In this document: positions 48,958-57,493 of the stretch, in pieces
Numbering within the stretch: the stretch's first letter is position 1
Layout: each line of letters starts with the position of its first letter
DNA from: an uncultured Blautia sp.
GTDB lineage: Bacteria > Bacillota > Clostridia > Lachnospirales > Lachnospiraceae
Reading direction: 5' to 3'
Length of the DNA: 64,000 bases
NCBI GenBank assembly: GCA_900540785.1
Contig: UQHF01000001.1
Span: 124,001-188,000, forward strand
Program-made: the position numbers and the translations under genes
Notes under the pieces: generated by a model
Databases searched by the model: none
Seen by the model: the letters and a program-made list of their open reading frames with translations, nothing else
What the model was told of the DNA's origin: nothing

Positions 48958-49898
48958 GTTCCCATCTCCCTTCCAAGAAATTTATTCATAATGTCAAAGC
49001 TCTCTTTCACATGAAAAAGCTTAATTCCAAGAGCGAAAAATCCGTGAAGCGCTCCCGGTATTCTGTGAAGCTCCACGTAATTTCCCGCTTCCTTTAAGCG
49101 CCTTGCGTACTCTTCCCCCTCGTCTCTTAATGGATCAAACTCTGCTGTCAAAATCAGAGTATCCGGAAGATTTTTAAGATCTTTTTCCTGAAGCGGTGAA
49201 AAATACGGATTCTCTCTGTCTTCCGGGCTGCGCTGATATAAGGATATATAGTTTTCCATTTTTACTGCTGTAAGAAGGTAATCCTCCCCGTTTTCTTTTA
49301 CGGAAAGATACGGCGATTCTTCTGTATAACAGTTATTTAATGCAGGATAGATCAATATCTGTCTGTCCGGCATAAACTCTCCCTTATCTCTCGCCATAAG
49401 AGAAACTGCCGCTGCAAGATTTCCCCCTGCACTGTCTCCCACAATAGTAATTTTTTCCGGTTCTGTATTTAAAATAAACCGGTTCGTATACAGGGCTTTT
49501 GCAGCCGCATAACAGTCCATCAGACCTGTGGGGAACGGATATTCCGGTGCAAGACGGTATTCCACAGATACTACGATCTGCCCTGTAGACTGCGCCATCT
49601 GGCTGCACACACGATCATAGTTTTCCACGCTGTCCGTCACCCAGCCGCCGCCGTGAAAAAACAGCAGGACTGCATAAGAATGTCCTTTTTCCATTCCATC
49701 TTTCATCGCCTGCTCATTTGGAAAATACAGGCGTATGGGAACTTCATAATCTTCATTATATATTTTTACGTCTAATTTCCTGCAAAATATCCGCATAGGG
49801 TCAAGGCGTTTTAAGTCTGCCAGGCGCCTTGCAGATTCTACCTCAAGATTGCTGTATGAAAGCGCGTGTAAAATGGCGCGCATTGTTTTTGATTTCAT
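48951..49898 (-). CDS. HSL-type alpha/beta hydrolase (carboxylesterase)
   Basis: The 315-residue protein has the oxyanion motif FFHGGGW, the nucleophile elbow GDSAGGNLA, the Asp in TAEFDPLRDEG and the His in PGALHGFF, the order seen in hormone-sensitive-lipase-type esterases. It should hydrolyse short acyl esters. GAGGAA precedes the ATG. It overlaps the acyltransferase gene by 7 nt, so a matched ester-forming and ester-breaking pair is possible (inference). Confidence 0.88.
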   Translation of the reverse strand: MKSKTMRAILHALSYSNLEVESARRLADLKRLDPMRIFCRKLDVKIYNEDYEVPIRLYFPNEQAMKDGMEKGHSYAVLLFFHGGGWVTDSVENYDRVCSQMAQSTGQIVVSVEYRLAPEYPFPTGLMDCYAAAKALYTNRFILNTEPEKITIVGDSAGGNLAAAVSLMARDKGEFMPDRQILIYPALNNCYTEESPYLSVKENGEDYLLTAVKMENYISLYQRSPEDRENPYFSPLQEKDLKNLPDTLILTAEFDPLRDEGEEYARRLKEAGNYVELHRIPGALHGFFALGIKLFHVKESFDIMNKFLGREMGTC

Positions 49899-49916
49899 TC
49901 AATTCCTCACTTTGTT

Positions 49917-50675
49917 TTAAATATACCTATCAAACCGACACTGTTCCTGCACTGTCTTACCAAGAAGTGTGATCGCCTTCTGGGGACAATAACTGATGCA
50001 GCGGTAACACATGGTGCATTTTGACCCTGCTGACGCCTTTTTATCCCTGATTGAAATATTTTTCATAGGACATAAAGAGACACAAAGTCCGCAGCCCACA
50101 CAGTTTTCATGAATATGTAATTTGTCTGTATATCCCGTTGTCTTCCCATAAAACCACAGTCTCTGCCCAAACAGACCTACAATATGTGCCGGAAAATAGA
50201 TTCCTTCCTGAGGGTATTTTCCCTTTTTTATTTTCTGTACTGTTATTCTGATTTTACTGTCTGCCTTTTTTACAATTTCCCGGTTTTCCTCCATGCTTTT
50301 CTTTAAAAGTTTGCTGTCACAGACAGAATCCGGCATTTTTATATGAAGACCGCCCAGAATCTCTGCTCCATATTTTTTAAGAAGTCTTGCTGTACAGCCT
50401 GCTCCGTCCCCGCTGAAAGCCCCCATCGTTGCCACGCACAATATTTTTTTATTTTTCCATATTGTTTGATTCTGCTTTATAAAATCTCTCACTGCAAAGG
50501 GTGCGTTTGAATACTGTGTGGGATACCCCAGTATAATTTCAGAGTGCTTTTGGATTTCCTCCGCTGCATTTTCCGACTCTAAAGGTATCACATCTGCGTT
50601 TGGATCTAATAAAAAAGTCAGCAATTCAATGCAATGTTTTGTGTTGCCTGTTCCACTGAAATATATTCCTATCAT
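49917..50675 (-). CDS. EFR1-type flavodoxin-ferredoxin fusion
   Basis: The 252-residue protein has an N-terminal flavodoxin-like domain (IYFSGTGNTKHC) and a C-terminal pair of 4Fe-4S motifs (CVGCGLCVSLCP and CTMCYRCISYCP). This layout is the EFR1 family of clostridial redox proteins, of unknown partner. GGGGAG precedes the ATG. It sits 18 nt after a 47-residue membrane peptide gene and 18 nt before the hydrolase gene. Confidence 0.88.
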   Translation of the reverse strand: MIGIYFSGTGNTKHCIELLTFLLDPNADVIPLESENAAEEIQKHSEIILGYPTQYSNAPFAVRDFIKQNQTIWKNKKILCVATMGAFSGDGAGCTARLLKKYGAEILGGLHIKMPDSVCDSKLLKKSMEENREIVKKADSKIRITVQKIKKGKYPQEGIYFPAHIVGLFGQRLWFYGKTTGYTDKLHIHENCVGCGLCVSLCPMKNISIRDKKASAGSKCTMCYRCISYCPQKAITLLGKTVQEQCRFDRYI

Positions 50676-50693
50676 TGCCAGATTTCTCCCCTT

Positions 50694-50837
50694 TTACTTC
50701 TTTTTCTTCACAAATCCAAGAATGATAAATACAAATGCCAGCACATAAAATGTAGCATTCTGTCCCATCATTCCGCTGAATAACAGTAAAATTCCTACTA
50801 GAAAATAAAGAGAACTGTTTGCGTTTTTCTTATTCAT
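50694..50837 (-). CDS. 47-residue membrane peptide
   Basis: An open frame from the ATG at 50837 to the TAA at 50694 encodes 47 residues with two hydrophobic segments (SLYFLVGILLLFSGMM and ATFYVLAFVFIILGFV) and a basic end (VKKKK). It overlaps the kinase-like gene by 8 nt and precedes the EFR1 gene by 18 nt, so it is in the operon. The composition and placement support a real gene, but no family is recognised. Confidence 0.6.
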   Translation of the reverse strand: MNKKNANSSLYFLVGILLLFSGMMGQNATFYVLAFVFIILGFVKKKK

Positions 50838-51381
50838 TTTCTGCCTCGTCTTTCTTATTTCTGTTTATTTTTTCTTTTATTTCTGTCTCATATTCTGTTT
50901 CAATAAGAATATAATCACACTGATATTTCCTGCACATCTGAAGATAATATGCGTTTTCTGAAAGAATCAGCTCTTTTGTACACCATGTATCATCGAGACG
51001 TTTTTCAATGTCGCAGGCATGATTTTTTATATCCTGGAAATGCTGCTCTATATAATTCTCGCTCAATATCAGGCAATAATATTCTATCTCTTTCAGATAT
51101 ATTTCCTCAAAATCTTCCTTCCAGTCAAAGGGAATATAGCACCCCTCCACTATGAGATTTTGTCTGTTTTCTATTGCTGTCTTTATCATTTCCCGCACAA
51201 TGGGCCATAAATAAACTGTCAATTCTTCATCATCTTCCGGGGTCAGAGAAGTATTTCCACTTCGTATCAATCCCATCTTCAAGTGATCAATGGACAGATA
51301 CGGATACTTATATTCTTCCAGAAATCTCTGCGCCAGAGCGGTCTTCCCTGTGTGGGAAGCTCCCGTAATTAAAATAATCAT
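50830..51381 (-). CDS. P-loop ATPase/kinase of unknown substrate
   Basis: The 183-residue protein starts MIILITGASHTGKTAL, a Walker A loop, followed by LSIDHLKMGLIRSG and LIVEGCYIPFDW, as in small kinases of the AAA_33/zeta-like group. The substrate is not evident. The ATG at 51381 follows GGAGGAG by 9 nt; a longer frame lacks a site. It heads the five-gene operon that runs to the acyltransferase gene. Confidence 0.7.
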   Translation of the reverse strand: MIILITGASHTGKTALAQRFLEEYKYPYLSIDHLKMGLIRSGNTSLTPEDDEELTVYLWPIVREMIKTAIENRQNLIVEGCYIPFDWKEDFEEIYLKEIEYYCLILSENYIEQHFQDIKNHACDIEKRLDDTWCTKELILSENAYYLQMCRKYQCDYILIETEYETEIKEKINRNKKDEAENE

Positions 51382-51407
51382 ATCATTGCACTCCTCCTGA
51401 ATAAAAA

Positions 51408-51445
51408 ATCCCCCCAGAAACATTATACAACATTTCCGGAGGGAT
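51408..51445 (-). terminator. Terminator of the GH112 gene
   Basis: Fourteen-base arms at each end of 51408-51445 pair with two mismatches and are followed on the minus strand by TTTTTT. It lies 22 nt after the GH112 stop codon. Confidence 0.8.
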
Positions 51446-51466
51446 TCCCTATAAAATATTTACTTT

Positions 51467-53626
51467 TTAAATTTCATACCACTTGATTTCATTTGCTTCC
51501 ATATGAAGGTCAAAGCTGCTTCCATCTCCGCGGTAAACGGTTGTATCCTGTGGTTCGTAAGTATTATTTACAACACAGTATTTTCCGTTTTTCACATATG
51601 CGTGAACTTCCACGTTGAAGTTTGTGGAGAACCACTGGTTCAGCTTTTCATCATCTCCTGCAGACCAGAGGATCGCGCGGTAAAGAATACGGCTGTTTTC
51701 AAAGCTATATGGCAGACCGCTGATATAAACGCCACGGCCTTTTCCGAACTCTTTTACTGCCATCTGTACTTCCTGCTCTCTCTGAATGAGGATTTCTGTC
51801 TCCGGAAGCGCAAAGATATTTTTCTTTCCTTCTCCGAAATCTACGTCTTTTGTACAATCAGAAAGAATGAAGTGGTCTTTGTGCTCGTCCCAGTTGTACT
51901 TATCTCTGTTCAGATTAAAGCCGTGTTCTTCTTCCACACCGAGAATATCGGAAAGCTGGAAGAAACGTCCCTGCCACTGATGTGCTGTCGGCTCGCCAAC
52001 ACCGATAAATCCGCCGCCGTTATAAACAAATTCTTTTACTGCTGTGACAATCTTTTCATTTGTCCAGTATTCGCCGCCGCCGTAAGCAGTATCTGCGTCT
52101 CCTACATTGATGATCACATCAATATCCTTTAAGACGTCCGGATTTTCCAGAATGTCTTCAAAGCTTATAAATTTCACATCAAACGGAGCGCCGCTTAATG
52201 CCTCGATAATTCCTGCGTAGGAGTAGTTCTGTTTATGATAAATTGCATGGTGTACCATGTGATTTCCCCATGCACGCATTTTGCCCCAGCAGTTTAATAC
52301 TGCCACACGCTCTACGCAGTAAGGAGTTGTTCCTGTAATATTATCATAAAGTGTACGGAACTCATCACATACACTCTCAATGTATTCCACAAATTCCGGG
52401 AAATCAAGAGCAAGCTTTAAGTATCCGCCGTATCCGATTCTCTGGATCGGGCTTCTAAGGATTGCTCTTCTTGCTGTTACCCAGTTTACTTTTGCTTCCT
52501 TTACAGGATCTCCGCCCTCATGGAAGGTATCCGGGAAGAAATATGGAAGGAAACGTCCCTCTGTATAATTTACATTTTTAATATCGCTGATAAGACGAAG
52601 TGTTGCGCCGTTTCCAACGCTTCCTACTACTGCGTCAATTCCGATAGATGCAAATTCGTCCATAAACGGTTCCATTCCGATCCAGTGGTCTCCAAGGAAC
52701 ATCATGGCTTCTTTTCCGAACTCGTGTACAATATCCACCATCTCTTTTGCAAGTTTTGCAACTTCTCTTCTCTGGAATGCCTGGAAATCACGGAATTCCT
52801 TAGAAGGAATGCGGTAAGTATTGTTCATATATCCCTGGTCGATAATAAACTCCGGACGGAATTTATAACCAACTTCTTTTTCAAACTGCTCCAGAATATA
52901 CGGACTTACAGATGCGGAATATCCATACCAGTCTACATATTTTTCTCTTGCAAGCTCGTCAAAGATCAGAGTGAACTGATGGAAAAATGTAGTGAAACGT
53001 ACTACATCTACATATGGGTGTGTTTCCAGGAAACGGCGCAGTCTTTTCAGAGAAAACTCTCTTGTAAGAGGCTGACGCACATCAAAAGTCATCTGCGGCT
53101 CTACATCTTTCCAGTCATTTACAACTGCATTGTACATATGAACCGGGTCCCACATAATATAAGCAAGGAAGCTTACTGTATAATCATGGAAAGGAATCGC
53201 ATCAATGATCACATTTCCGCTTTCCTCGTCATAGCTCCATTTGTCTGTTGGAACAGGCTCGCCTGTTGTACGGTCCATAACTTCCCACCAGCGCTTTTTA
53301 TCATCGCGCGTATTTACTTTTAACATGGCAGGATAAATATGATCCATTAAGTGAATGGAAAGCTTGTCGGACACTGCGCTGTAGAAATCTGTCATAATAT
53401 ACATCTGCTGGATTTCTTCCGGGTGTGCCTTTGCCCACTCATTATCTTTTCTTGTTGTGTAGTAAGTCGCATAAACCTTCGCATCCACTTCCTTAAGCTC
53501 TGCCGGAAACTCTGTTCCGTCACAGTCACGTACTGCATCTGCTCCCCATTTCTCCAGAATCTCAAGTGTCTGAGGAATCACATTCAAATCTGTAGGAATG
53601 GTTACGCGTCCTCTTTTTTTCTCCAT
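51467..53626 (-). CDS. gnpA: GH112 galactosyl-N-acetylhexosamine (or related) phosphorylase
   Basis: The 719-residue protein matches GH112 phosphorylases through its length, its start (MEKKRGRVTIPTDLNV), the DFYSAVSDKLSIHLMDH segment, FLGDHWIGMEPF, and the late glutamine-amidotransferase-like domain (IDVIINVGDADTAYGGGEYW in part). These enzymes break galactosyl-beta-1,3-HexNAc from mucin and milk sugars, or galactosyl-1,4-rhamnose, with phosphate, giving galactose 1-phosphate. There is no signal peptide, so it acts in the cytoplasm. GGAGG precedes the ATG at 53626. The exact substrate needs comparison with characterised members; no sugar transporter or NahK-like kinase lies beside it. Confidence 0.9.
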   Translation of the reverse strand: MEKKRGRVTIPTDLNVIPQTLEILEKWGADAVRDCDGTEFPAELKEVDAKVYATYYTTRKDNEWAKAHPEEIQQMYIMTDFYSAVSDKLSIHLMDHIYPAMLKVNTRDDKKRWWEVMDRTTGEPVPTDKWSYDEESGNVIIDAIPFHDYTVSFLAYIMWDPVHMYNAVVNDWKDVEPQMTFDVRQPLTREFSLKRLRRFLETHPYVDVVRFTTFFHQFTLIFDELAREKYVDWYGYSASVSPYILEQFEKEVGYKFRPEFIIDQGYMNNTYRIPSKEFRDFQAFQRREVAKLAKEMVDIVHEFGKEAMMFLGDHWIGMEPFMDEFASIGIDAVVGSVGNGATLRLISDIKNVNYTEGRFLPYFFPDTFHEGGDPVKEAKVNWVTARRAILRSPIQRIGYGGYLKLALDFPEFVEYIESVCDEFRTLYDNITGTTPYCVERVAVLNCWGKMRAWGNHMVHHAIYHKQNYSYAGIIEALSGAPFDVKFISFEDILENPDVLKDIDVIINVGDADTAYGGGEYWTNEKIVTAVKEFVYNGGGFIGVGEPTAHQWQGRFFQLSDILGVEEEHGFNLNRDKYNWDEHKDHFILSDCTKDVDFGEGKKNIFALPETEILIQREQEVQMAVKEFGKGRGVYISGLPYSFENSRILYRAILWSAGDDEKLNQWFSTNFNVEVHAYVKNGKYCVVNNTYEPQDTTVYRGDGSSFDLHMEANEIKWYEI

Positions 53627-53670
53627 TTTGTTTTCCTCCGTTCTGATTTTACACATATCTTAATGCTCTC

Positions 53671-53756
53671 ATTATACTATGACGCCTCCCTCCTTTTCCA
53701 TCTATATCTTGTCCTCCATTTTAGAATTCTTGCTTTTTTTATGAAAGAATCCTAAA
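53671..53756. promoter_or_regulatory. Control region between GH112 and the NCS2 permease genes
   Basis: A TATAAT on the minus strand (53671-53676) would serve the GH112 gene but has only a poor -35, as in activated promoters. Upstream, TTTAGAATTCTT (53720-53731) and AAGAATCCTAAA (53745-53756) form a 12-bp inverted repeat with one mismatch, a possible operator. Confidence 0.5.
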
Positions 53757-53834
53757 TTTTTTCTTCCATAGCACCTGGGAATATGATAAAATAAGCCGAA
53801 ATCCAAATTTATAATTACTTTTTGAGGAGGAAAA

Positions 53835-55097
53835 ATGGAACAACGAAAAATTATTCAAGTAGAAGACAAAGTGCCGGCAAAGCTTCTGATCCCTTTAAGC
53901 ATTCAGCATATGTTTGCCATGTTCGGCGCCACTGTCCTGGTTCCTTTTATTTTTGGAATCAATCCTGCAGTCGTTCTGTTTATGAACGGTGTGGGCACAC
54001 TTTTATTCATCGTCCTTACAAAAGGAAAAGCTCCTGCTTATTTAGGCTCCAGTTTCGCATTCCTGGCTCCTGCCGGAATCGTCATCAGCCAGATGGGATA
54101 TGAATATGCACTTGGCGGATTCGTAGCTGTCGGTTTCTGCGGCTGTATTCTGGCATTTATCATTTATAAATTCGGTTCTTCCTGGATTGATGTGGTGCTG
54201 CCCCCGGCTGCTATGGGACCTGTTGTAGCTCTTATCGGACTTGAACTTTCCGGAAGCGCTGCCAGCAACGCCGGATTACTGGACGAAGTTATCGATCCGA
54301 AAAATATCATTGTATTTCTTGTCACACTTGGAGTTGCTGTTTTTGGAAATATCCTGTTCCGCGGCTTTTTATCTGTTATCCCGATTTTAATTGCCGTGAT
54401 CGCCGGATATATTGCAGCTCTTTGCTGCGGAGTTGTGGATTTTACAGAAGTTGCCAAAGCGCCTTTATTTGCACTTCCAAACTTCCAGCTTCCAAAATTT
54501 GATATGGACGCTATTCTTATTATTCTTCCGGTTATTCTTGTCATCACTTCTGAACACATCGGACATCAGGTAGTGACAAGTAAAATCGTAGGAAAAGACC
54601 TTTTAAAAGATCCGGGGCTTCACCGTTCTTTACTTGGAGACAACCTCTCCACTATGCTTTCCGGTCTTATCGGCTCTGTTCCTACTACCACATACGGGGA
54701 AAACATCGGAGTTATGGCAGTCACAAAAGTCTACAGTGTCCGCGTAATCGCAGGGGCAGCCGTTTTATCTATTATCTGCTCTTTTGTTGGAAAGCTTTCC
54801 ATGCTGATCCAGACGGTTCCCGGTCCTGTGATCGGAGGCATCTCTTTCCTTTTATACGGTATGATCGGAGCTTCCGGTATCCGTATCCTCGTAGATTCCA
54901 AAGTGGATTACGGACGTTCCCGTAACCTGACACTGACCTCTGTTGTCTTTGTCACAGGTCTTTCCGGCATCTCCGTAAAATTTGGAAACGTAGAGCTTAC
55001 AGGAATGGTTCTTGCCTGCATTGTGGCAATGATTTTAAGCCTTATTTTCCATGTACTTGACAGATTTAACCTGACAAATGATAAGGAAGAAGCATAA
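53835..55097 (+). CDS. uraA: Uracil/xanthine permease (NCS2)
   Basis: The 420-residue protein has about twelve helices and the NCS2 signature: KLLIPLSIQHMFAMFGATVL near the start, VVALIGLELSG, TSEHIGH, and the PTTTYGENIGVMAVTKV motif with the conserved Glu. It takes up uracil or a purine base. GAGGAGG lies 6 nt before the ATG. It stands alone, with a strong terminator. Confidence 0.93.
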   Translation: MEQRKIIQVEDKVPAKLLIPLSIQHMFAMFGATVLVPFIFGINPAVVLFMNGVGTLLFIVLTKGKAPAYLGSSFAFLAPAGIVISQMGYEYALGGFVAVGFCGCILAFIIYKFGSSWIDVVLPPAAMGPVVALIGLELSGSAASNAGLLDEVIDPKNIIVFLVTLGVAVFGNILFRGFLSVIPILIAVIAGYIAALCCGVVDFTEVAKAPLFALPNFQLPKFDMDAILIILPVILVITSEHIGHQVVTSKIVGKDLLKDPGLHRSLLGDNLSTMLSGLIGSVPTTTYGENIGVMAVTKVYSVRVIAGAAVLSIICSFVGKLSMLIQTVPGPVIGGISFLLYGMIGASGIRILVDSKVDYGRSRNLTLTSVVFVTGLSGISVKFGNVELTGMVLACIVAMILSLIFHVLDRFNLTNDKEEA

Positions 55098-55112
55098 TCC
55101 TTTAAAGAATTT

Positions 55113-55148
55113 CAGGCAGAGAGCTTACCGCCCTCTGCCTGTTTTTTT
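55113..55148 (+). terminator. Terminator of the NCS2 permease gene
   Basis: CAGGCAGAG (55113-55121) pairs perfectly with CTCTGCCTG (55133-55141) and is followed by seven T. Its end overlaps the last bases of the convergent XRE gene. Confidence 0.85.
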
Positions 55149-56193
55149 AATGGGAAAGCTTATTTTTTAATTTTTCACATATTTTCTGAAATTCCGGCTC
55201 CTGCCGTACAAAATCCAGCTCTTCATCTTTATCCAGCGCTCTTTCAAACATTTCCAGCAGACTATTTGCGCCTTCTTTGTAAAAATTCATATGTGAGTAA
55301 AGCTCTGATTCTGTAAATTCGCGAATGTCCATATCTTTGTCTTCAAAGCAGGAAAAAGCTTTCAGAAAACGATGTTTATCTTTGTCATGAACTGCCATAA
55401 TAAGTTCAGGAGAGATTTCCATATATTTTCCCATTTCCATAAGAGAAGCAAGCTGTTTCTGTTTTTCTGTGATTTTCTCTGCTTTTTCTATGTTTTTCTC
55501 TTTTAAAGCAAGGCTTAAAATCCCGTTAAAAGCGCCGTTCAAGTCGTGAAAACCGGAAAAAAGAATTTCTTCATAAACCGCATACGCTTCTTCTGCTTTA
55601 TCTTCTGCCGCGTATAAATTCCCCTGAAGCTGTCTTTTATTAATTTTCCTCTCTCCGATTTTATCAAGATACTCCTGTGCCTTCCGATATTCCTCTTTTT
55701 CCATGCACATAATCATAAGCGCCATTGCAGCAGCTTCCCGTACTGCTTCCGATTCATCTTTAAGAGCTTTTTCATAAAAAAGGAAAATCTTTTCTTCCTG
55801 CTCCCTGCTTTTTTCCAAACCGTAAATCACGCAGCAGCCGTTTAATATCTGCGCACAGATAAGGCTTAACTGCCCGCAGTTTGGATATTCCCGGATCTTC
55901 TCCTCAGCAAATTCAAACGCTACCTCCAGCCCCTTTTCCTCCACGCACCGGCGCAGTTCTTCGCCTGTTTCTGAAATCTCCTGCTCTGTAAGCTTTTCTC
56001 TGTAGGATAAAAGCGCATCTGTTGTAATTCCAAGAAGCCTTGCAACAGGCGCAAGAAGAGCAACGTCGGGAAGTGTATTCCCGTTTTCCCACTTATTGAC
56101 TGCAGAGGCGGTGACGCCGAGACAGCCCGCCATCTCCTCCTGGGTCATTTCCTTTTCTTTCCTGTATTTTCGTATTACTGTTCCAATTTCCAT
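55147..56193 (-). CDS. XRE-family regulator with TPR-like domain
   Basis: The 348-residue protein begins with a helix-turn-helix (MTQEEMAGCLGVTASAVNKW) and continues with helical repeats rich in Ala, Glu, Lys and Leu (about 80-340), like the TPR sensors of Rgg/PlcR-type proteins. Such proteins often bind a peptide or partner. GGGAGGT lies 7 nt before the ATG at 56193. A palindrome 35 bp upstream suggests autoregulation. No cognate peptide gene is seen. Confidence 0.8.
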   Translation of the reverse strand: MEIGTVIRKYRKEKEMTQEEMAGCLGVTASAVNKWENGNTLPDVALLAPVARLLGITTDALLSYREKLTEQEISETGEELRRCVEEKGLEVAFEFAEEKIREYPNCGQLSLICAQILNGCCVIYGLEKSREQEEKIFLFYEKALKDESEAVREAAAMALMIMCMEKEEYRKAQEYLDKIGERKINKRQLQGNLYAAEDKAEEAYAVYEEILFSGFHDLNGAFNGILSLALKEKNIEKAEKITEKQKQLASLMEMGKYMEISPELIMAVHDKDKHRFLKAFSCFEDKDMDIREFTESELYSHMNFYKEGANSLLEMFERALDKDEELDFVRQEPEFQKICEKLKNKLSH

Positions 56194-56227
56194 CACTGAA
56201 ACCTCCCGTTGTTTTTCCATCGGCCTT

Positions 56228-56246
56228 TGGTATATTTATGATACCA
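56228..56246. promoter_or_regulatory. Palindrome before the XRE-TPR gene
   Basis: TGGTAT (56228-56233) and ATACCA (56241-56246) form an inverted repeat with 7-nt spacer, a likely operator for the adjacent helix-turn-helix protein. Confidence 0.5.
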
Positions 56247-56315
56247 TCTCCCCGGGTTCTTCACAACGGAGCCGCAGGAAACTACGGAGAATAAAACTTT
56301 CCCGGCGCTCATGTT

Positions 56316-57185
56316 TCATTTTTTATTTTCTTTTTTCAGTTTTTTCACAGTTTCCAGCGGAATCCCTATTCTCTCTGCAATCATCTTCTCATCCAAAATA
56401 TCAAGAAGATTTCTGGCATTATTCAGTTTTGTCTCCCGCTCTCCTTCCTTTATTCCCTCTTTTATTCCTTTTTCCATTCCCTCTTCCAGTAACATTTGTC
56501 CCAGCCTCGTCATACGAACCGCCTCCTTTACCTCTTCCATGTCTGCCGCTTCTAAAAATTTGTCTGCCATTGCGTATATCACCGCCTCTATCTTTTGAAT
56601 ATCTTCTTTTATTTTTTCATCTTTTGTATTTTGCAGAATTGAAAATGCGGACAAAATACGTTCCTTCTGTCCCATTTCTCCTCCCATTAAAGGACACAGT
56701 GTCAAGATTGACAACTCCTGACGGGTAAGCGTCTCTCCACGTTTTATCTTTTGTCTGAATTCCTCCAGTATACTGCCTGCGTTTTTGTCCCGCATGATAA
56801 CGGGAATCACTTTGTATGTGTTTACACCTTCTGTCAGCTCTGTCATTGGATTTTTAATTTTTCCTGAATAAAGCACATATGTAGTAACAGGAACTCCATT
56901 TTGATAACTTGTCACAGCCTCATAAGAACGGAATCTTCTTAATCCCTGTTTCCCTTCATTTTTACTCTGAAATTCAAAATGCTTCCATGAACCGTCTTCC
57001 ATGATAAAATTAAAATCCTGATATTGTTTGCTGATCTGAAACGATACAGACTCTGTCGGTGCAAATCCTGCTACCTTTTCTTTAATCCCAAAGTATGGCA
57101 GTAATTCCTCTGCAAAAAAGCGCATCGTTACTTTCAGTGCCGCATCTTCGTGCTGTACATTTTTCCTGACTTTTTTACTCTTCAT
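56316..57185 (-). CDS. Rpn/PD-(D/E)XK nuclease-family protein
   Basis: The 289-residue protein resembles recombination-promoting nuclease (transposase-like) proteins. The N-terminal half has DFNFIMEDGSW followed by HFEFQSKNEG, the D...ExQ form of a PD-(D/E)XK site. The C-terminus has the family's repeated EGMEKGIKEGIKEGERE segment and an HTH-like end (IAERIGIPLETVKKLK). Rpn proteins cut DNA and are often multi-copy in gut Clostridia. It is alone, 120 bp from the XRE gene; no inverted repeats or target duplications flank it. Confidence 0.75.
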   Translation of the reverse strand: MKSKKVRKNVQHEDAALKVTMRFFAEELLPYFGIKEKVAGFAPTESVSFQISKQYQDFNFIMEDGSWKHFEFQSKNEGKQGLRRFRSYEAVTSYQNGVPVTTYVLYSGKIKNPMTELTEGVNTYKVIPVIMRDKNAGSILEEFRQKIKRGETLTRQELSILTLCPLMGGEMGQKERILSAFSILQNTKDEKIKEDIQKIEAVIYAMADKFLEAADMEEVKEAVRMTRLGQMLLEEGMEKGIKEGIKEGERETKLNNARNLLDILDEKMIAERIGIPLETVKKLKKENKK

Positions 57186-57493
57186 TATCGTCCTTTCCGC
57201 AAAGTATACGGAGTATTACCTTAACTATATCAAAAAAGGCAAACTGGGACAACGGCTTTGCTGATTACTTTTTATATATTTTATTTGTGAAAAATCCCCT
57301 GACTCGGGAAGATATAAATATAAGAATTGATTTATGCCGGCAATACTCCATACACCGTCATCTTAAAAAACAGACTATTCCTTTTCTCTTTCAATGTCAA
57401 CCTTCCAAAGCAACTTTATATTTTTTTCATAAATCAATACCGGAGAGTTAAGAAAAAAACTCCTTTTTTCTCTCCCCTCCGGTATTGGTTTAT
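57186..57493. other. Intergenic region with a long hairpin
   Basis: No gene is seen in this 308-bp gap. Eleven-base arms (57435-57445 and 57477-57487) pair perfectly and enclose an inner AGAAAAAA/TTTTTTCT stem, just after the potCD stop codon; it probably ends the pot operon although the U tract after it is weak. The rest holds AT-rich sequence and a weak promoter for the Rpn-like gene. Confidence 0.5.

Noticed and set aside
51422..51427. TATAAT inside the GH112 terminator loop as promoter of the kinase operon
   Set aside because: No -35 or extended -10 at the right distance; possible, but not supported.
56316..57185. Rpn-like gene as part of a transposon
   Set aside because: No terminal inverted repeats, target duplication or other transposase is seen around it.
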